From Methylibium sp965279545 (GTDB lineage Bacteria > Pseudomonadota > Gammaproteobacteria > Burkholderiales > Burkholderiaceae_C), in assembly GCF_965279545.1 (NCBI RefSeq), contig NZ_OZ257250.1:1426001-1490000 (forward strand): 64,000 nt of DNA, in the 5' to 3' direction. Under the pieces are notes generated by a model. That model did not search any database. It worked only from the letters and a program-made list of their open reading frames with translations, and was not told the DNA's origin. A program made the position numbers and the translations under genes. Below, piece after piece: positions 60,758 to 64,000 of the stretch; position 1 is the first letter of the stretch; every line of letters starts with the position of its first letter.

Positions 60758-62797
60758 TCAACGACGCGGCCCCCGGCCTGCGCCGCCCCCGCCGCCACCA
60801 GAACTGCCGCCTCGCCCGCCGGGCCCTCCGCGCCCGCCGCCGCGCTTGCCGCCGGCCTTGTTGAAATAGGCATCCGCGCCGATGTATCCCACCGAGGTCT
60901 GCATCGGATCGGGTTGCTTCGGTCCGCCCTTTTTGGAGCCGCCCTGGTCGGGCTGGTGGGCATCGTGACGCCCGAAACCGGCGTTGATGCGCTGCGATCC
61001 CTTGACGAAGCGTTTGTCGAAGGTCTGCTCCAGAGGATTCGGAATGGTTCCCGGCGGACCGCCGATGTCCGGGTCCGGCTGCGAGCCGCCCTGGCCGAAC
61101 CCCTGGGCCCCTCCGCGCCGCGGCCCCTTGGCGAAGCGGCGGTCGAAGGTCTGCTCCAGCGGGTTGGGGATGCGGGCGAAGTCCTCGCCCGGCTGGCCCT
61201 CCGCATCGAGTGCGGGCTCGAATGCGCGCGGTTCACGGGGCTCACGCGGCTCCCGACGAGGTCCACGCTCCCCCTGCCCCTGACGCGAAGGGCCGGACTG
61301 CTGCGGCGGGCGCCCACCGCGATCGGGCTTGCCGTTGCGGCCATTGCGTCGCTGTTCGCGGTTGCCCTGGTTCTCGCGAACCTCGCCGCTCGCCGGTGCA
61401 CGCCCCCCGCTGGCCAGCTGACGGATCGCGCGCAGGTCCTGGTCATCGAGCTCGACCCACACGCCGCGCTTGAGGCCGCGCGGCAGCACCACGGTGCCGT
61501 AGCGGATGCGGATCAGCCGGCTCACGGCGAGGCCGACCTTGTCGAACAGCTTGCGCACCTCGCGGTTGCGCCCTTCGGTGATGACCACGCGGTACCAGCG
61601 GTTCGCGCCTTCGCCGCCGCCCTCTTCGATGCTCTTGAAACCGGCGGTCTGGCCGTCGATCTCGACGCCCTCGAGCAGCTTCGCGCGCTGCTCCTCGTCC
61701 AGGCTGCCCAGCACACGCACCGCGTACTCGCGCTCGACACCGAAGCGCGGGTGCATCAGCTGATTGGCCAGCTCACCGGAGTTCGTGAACAGCAGCAGGC
61801 CTTCGGTGTTGATGTCGAGGCGCCCCACCGATTGCCACTTGCCTTGCTGCAAGCGCGGCAGGCGCCGGAACACCGTCGGCCGCCCTTCGGGGTCGTTGAG
61901 TGTGACCACCTCGCCGGTGGGCTTGTGATACGCCAGCAGGCGCGCCGGGCCCGGCTGGATGCGCAGCCTGACCGGCTTGCCATCGACCGCGATGCGATCG
62001 CCGAAGGAGATACGCATGCCGACATGCGCCACGTGGTCGTTGACCGTGACCTTGCCGTCGAGGATGAACTGCTCCATGTCGCGCCGCGAGCCGATGCCCG
62101 ACTGCGCCAGCACCTTGTGCAGCTTGGGCGCTTCGGGCTCGGGTCGCAGCACCCGCTTGGTCGACTGCTCGACGCTGGCTTCGTCGTCCGGTTCGGGAGC
62201 TTCCGCATCGTAGGCGCCGGACAGCACTTCGGCGAAACGTTCGACGGCCAACGCCGGGTCGACCGCCGGTCGCGGCGCACGCTCGGCGCCCTCTTCGGCC
62301 CCGCCTTCGCCGTCGACCGCTTCGACGCCATCGCGGCCTGCGCGGTCCTTGCGTCCGCGGCGCCGGTTGCGGCTGCGACGGCTGCGTTCACCGGAGTCTT
62401 CGGCAGCAGCACCGGTGCCCTCTGCGCTTTCCGGGCCCTCGCTTGCCGTGCCGCCCTCCGTCGCATCCGGGGCCGGGCCGGCGGCGGCGGCGGGCGTCAC
62501 GTCGACCGGGTGCGGCGCTGGCGGCTTGTCGGCCGTGGGCAAGGGCATGTCCCCGTCTGCCGAGACTGCAACGGCAGTGTCGGCCTTGGGCTTGCGCCGC
62601 CGCGGCGCCTTGGGCGGCTCCGGTTCGGCCTCAGCGCTCGTCGTCTCGGCCGCAACACCGCTTTCGGCCGCCGGTGCAGCTGGTTTGCGCGTGCGCCGCT
62701 TGACCGGCGCCGTCGCCTCGGCCGACGGCTTGTCGTCGACGGAAACCGGTGCGACGCCCGGCTGCGGTTCGCTGGACGGGGTGTCGTTTGAATTCAT
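60758..62797 (-). CDS. rluB: Large ribosomal subunit pseudouridine synthase B
   Basis: 679 residues, more than twice E. coli RluB (291). The enzyme core occupies roughly residues 225-465: S4 domain KVLAQSGIGSRRDMEQFILD, LLAYHKPTGEVVT, the catalytic Asp in VGRLDINTEGLLLFTNSGEL and EGRNREVRKLFDKVGLAVS. It forms pseudouridine 2605 in 23S rRNA. The N-terminal 220 residues are low-complexity Ala/Glu/Pro and Arg-rich (SRRSRNRRRGRKDRAGRDG). The C-terminal 200 residues are Arg/Gly-rich with a duplicated NPLEQTFD[RK]RF.KG motif and end in poly-Gly. ATG overlaps the scpB stop. Confidence 0.92.
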   Translation of the reverse strand: MNSNDTPSSEPQPGVAPVSVDDKPSAEATAPVKRRTRKPAAPAAESGVAAETTSAEAEPEPPKAPRRRKPKADTAVAVSADGDMPLPTADKPPAPHPVDVTPAAAAGPAPDATEGGTASEGPESAEGTGAAAEDSGERSRRSRNRRRGRKDRAGRDGVEAVDGEGGAEEGAERAPRPAVDPALAVERFAEVLSGAYDAEAPEPDDEASVEQSTKRVLRPEPEAPKLHKVLAQSGIGSRRDMEQFILDGKVTVNDHVAHVGMRISFGDRIAVDGKPVRLRIQPGPARLLAYHKPTGEVVTLNDPEGRPTVFRRLPRLQQGKWQSVGRLDINTEGLLLFTNSGELANQLMHPRFGVEREYAVRVLGSLDEEQRAKLLEGVEIDGQTAGFKSIEEGGGEGANRWYRVVITEGRNREVRKLFDKVGLAVSRLIRIRYGTVVLPRGLKRGVWVELDDQDLRAIRQLASGGRAPASGEVRENQGNREQRRNGRNGKPDRGGRPPQQSGPSRQGQGERGPRREPREPREPRAFEPALDAEGQPGEDFARIPNPLEQTFDRRFAKGPRRGGAQGFGQGGSQPDPDIGGPPGTIPNPLEQTFDKRFVKGSQRINAGFGRHDAHQPDQGGSKKGGPKQPDPMQTSVGYIGADAYFNKAGGKRGGGRGGPGGRGGSSGGGGGGAGRGPRR

Positions 62798-63561
62798 GTC
62801 TGGGGTTCCGTGCCGGCATCGGCCGGCGGCGTGGCAAGGTCTGCGGGCGGTGCGCTTGCATCCGCCGTGTCGATGGCTGTCAGCGTGTCCTTGGTCGCGT
62901 CGGCCGCGTGGATCTGGCTGTCCGGGATCGCAATGTCTGGCTCGTCGGCGGCTGCGGCGGACTCGTCGCTACCGGTGCCTTCCAGCGTCGCACCAGGGTC
63001 GAGCAAGGAAACCTGCCCGGGCATCGCTTCAGCCAGCATCGCCGCCGCGGGCACGCCGTCGAGGGCCGGCAGCTGCTCGAGCGTGGCGAGCCCGAGGTCA
63101 TCGAGGAACTGGCGCGTGGTCGCGAACAGGGCCGGGCGTCCCGGAGTTTCCCGATGGCCGATGGCCTCGATCCAGCCGCGGTCTTCGAGCTGCTTGAGCA
63201 ACTGGCTGTTGACCGTCACGCCGCGAATGTCCTCGATGTCGCCGCGCGTCACCGGCTGGCGGTAGGCAATGATCGCCAGCGTCTCGAGCGTCGCCCGCGT
63301 GTAGCGCGGCGGCTTCTCGGGGTGCAGCCGATCGAGGTACTCGCGCAGCTCGGGGCGGCTCTGAAAGCGCCAGCCGTTCGCCACCGCCACGAGTTCGACG
63401 CCACGATCCTCCCAGTCGCGCGCCAGCTCATCGAGCAAAACGCGAAGGGTGTCGGGGCCGAGTTGGTCGTCGAACAGCGTGCGCAACTCGCGCAGCGGCA
63501 GCGGTTGCTGCGCGCAGATGAGCGCCGTCTCGAGGACGCGCTTCGCATCCTGTGTATTCAT
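62794..63561 (-). CDS. scpB: Segregation and condensation protein B
   Basis: 255 residues from ATG 63561. Two winged-helix domains: KRVLETALICAQQPLPLREL and the conserved PPRYTRATLETLAIIAYRQP, GVTVNSQLLKQLEDRGWI, and LFATTRQFLDDLGL. ScpB dimers bind the SMC-kleisin ring. The last 75 residues are an acidic Ala-rich tail. No scpA or smc gene is in the window. Overlap ATGA with rluB; 213 bases separate it from the next gene upstream. Confidence 0.95.
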   Translation of the reverse strand: MNTQDAKRVLETALICAQQPLPLRELRTLFDDQLGPDTLRVLLDELARDWEDRGVELVAVANGWRFQSRPELREYLDRLHPEKPPRYTRATLETLAIIAYRQPVTRGDIEDIRGVTVNSQLLKQLEDRGWIEAIGHRETPGRPALFATTRQFLDDLGLATLEQLPALDGVPAAAMLAEAMPGQVSLLDPGATLEGTGSDESAAAADEPDIAIPDSQIHAADATKDTLTAIDTADASAPPADLATPPADAGTEPQT

Positions 63562-63774
63562 CGAATCCGTCTGTCGTCTTGGCCGGCTTGGGGCCGGCAT
63601 GCAAGGGAACCGGGCTGTGCCTACTGTGAGCCTACTGTGTGCCTTCTGCACTGCAGGTGCGGCGAGTGTCTCGGCCACGGAGGCCGACCGGGGCCGGGTG
63701 CGTGGCTGAACTCGGGGAGGACCTGCGGTGGTCGGAGCCGGCCTGGCCGTCATCGGCAACCGGCGAGGGCTGCA

Positions 63775-64000
63775 TCAGCCCTGCGACCGCATTGTATCGG
63801 ACCCGGCCCCCGGCTGTGCGCCCACGATCTGTTGCCAGGCCGCCAGCAGATCGGCCGGCAAAATTGCATTGAAATCGAGCGCCTGCCGGCTCACCGGGTG
63901 AGCGAAGCCCAGCCGGTGGGCATGGAGGGCCTGCCGGGTCAGCCCGAGCAGCTCGCGGCCCCCGTAGAGGCTGTCGGCCAGCAGGGCATGGCCACACGAG
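63775..64000 (-). CDS. RluA/RluD-family pseudouridine synthase, C-terminal part
   Basis: The frame is open at the right edge of the window, so only the last 75 codons are seen. HALLADSLYGGRELL, followed by LTRQALHAHRLGFAHPVS and LDFNAILPADL, is the C-terminal end of RluA/RluC/RluD pseudouridine synthases (consensus G+xxYG...RQALHAxxLxFxHP...F.APLP.D). Only the tail is present, so the target uridine and the S4 domain cannot be judged. It ends at TGA (63777-63775). Confidence 0.85.
   Translation of the reverse strand, partial: SCGHALLADSLYGGRELLGLTRQALHAHRLGFAHPVSRQALDFNAILPADLLAAWQQIVGAQPGAGSDTMRSQG

Overview
The window is GC-rich, densely packed bacterial chromosome from a betaproteobacterium, most likely Burkholderiales and perhaps the Rubrivivax/Leptothrix/Methylibium side. 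This is inferred from gene order: rpsB-tsf-pyrH-frr-uppS-cdsA-dxr-rseP-bamA-skp-lpxD-fabZ-lpxA-lpxB-rnhB; purA-hisZ-DUF2065-hflC-hflK-hflX-hfq-der-bamB-yfgM-hisS-ispG-rodZ-pilW-rlmN-ndk; and hupB-tRNA-Val-ppiD. It is also inferred from an Arg32-type EF-P next to its rhamnosyltransferase EarP. I see no insertion sequence, prophage, CRISPR array or plasmid gene. The content is mostly housekeeping.

Layout. 1-2.5 kb: the end of a sirohydrochlorin chelatase gene, cysB, and an aminotransferase (sulfur metabolism flavour). 2.5-12 kb: a mixed accessory block with a FimV-like protein, a crotonase-fold enzyme lacking both hydratase glutamates, a histidine phosphatase, a Crp/Fnr regulator followed by a phosphotransferase/acyl-CoA dehydrogenase pair, a conserved hypothetical, a YfcG-type glutathione transferase, a quinone-reductase-like flavoprotein and a small zinc-ribbon protein. 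12.2-14.9 kb: hupB, tRNA-Val, ppiD and tRNA-His in one orientation, with a near-consensus promoter before hupB. 15-18.3 kb: uvrC, a lipoprotein and pgsA. 18.4-23.2 kb: earP-efp, then a DUF3445 gene overlapping mnmC.

23.1-38.3 kb is one long minus-strand run, read rpsB to an RNA methyltransferase. It combines translation factors (S2, EF-Ts, RRF), UMP kinase, isoprenoid and phospholipid precursors (Dxr, UppS, CdsA), outer-membrane assembly (RseP, BamA, Skp) and lipid A synthesis (LpxD, FabZ, LpxA, LpxB). Start/stop overlaps are common. Hairpins after rpsB and after tsf suggest graded expression. 38.5-41.7 kb carries a DadA-like oxidase and the NAD(P)HX repair enzyme. 41.7-44.1 kb has rnr diverging from a tRNA-Leu gene that has its own promoter and terminator.

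44.1-64 kb is a second long minus-strand run, from a partial RluA/RluD-family gene at the right edge through scpB, rluB, ndk, rlmN, pilW, rodZ, ispG, hisS, yfgM, bamB, der, hfq, hflX, hflK, hflC, DUF2065, hisZ and purA to a phosphoribosyltransferase. It links RNA modification, cell shape/pilus functions, isoprenoids, outer-membrane assembly, ribosome GTPases and membrane proteolysis control.

I found no convincing previously undescribed multigene system. The most useful leads are the mRNA-tRNA mixed hupB locus, the rnr start lying inside the tRNA-Leu promoter, the atypical crotonase, the duplicated motif in the RluB tail, and two candidate small genes translationally coupled to pgsA and dadA.
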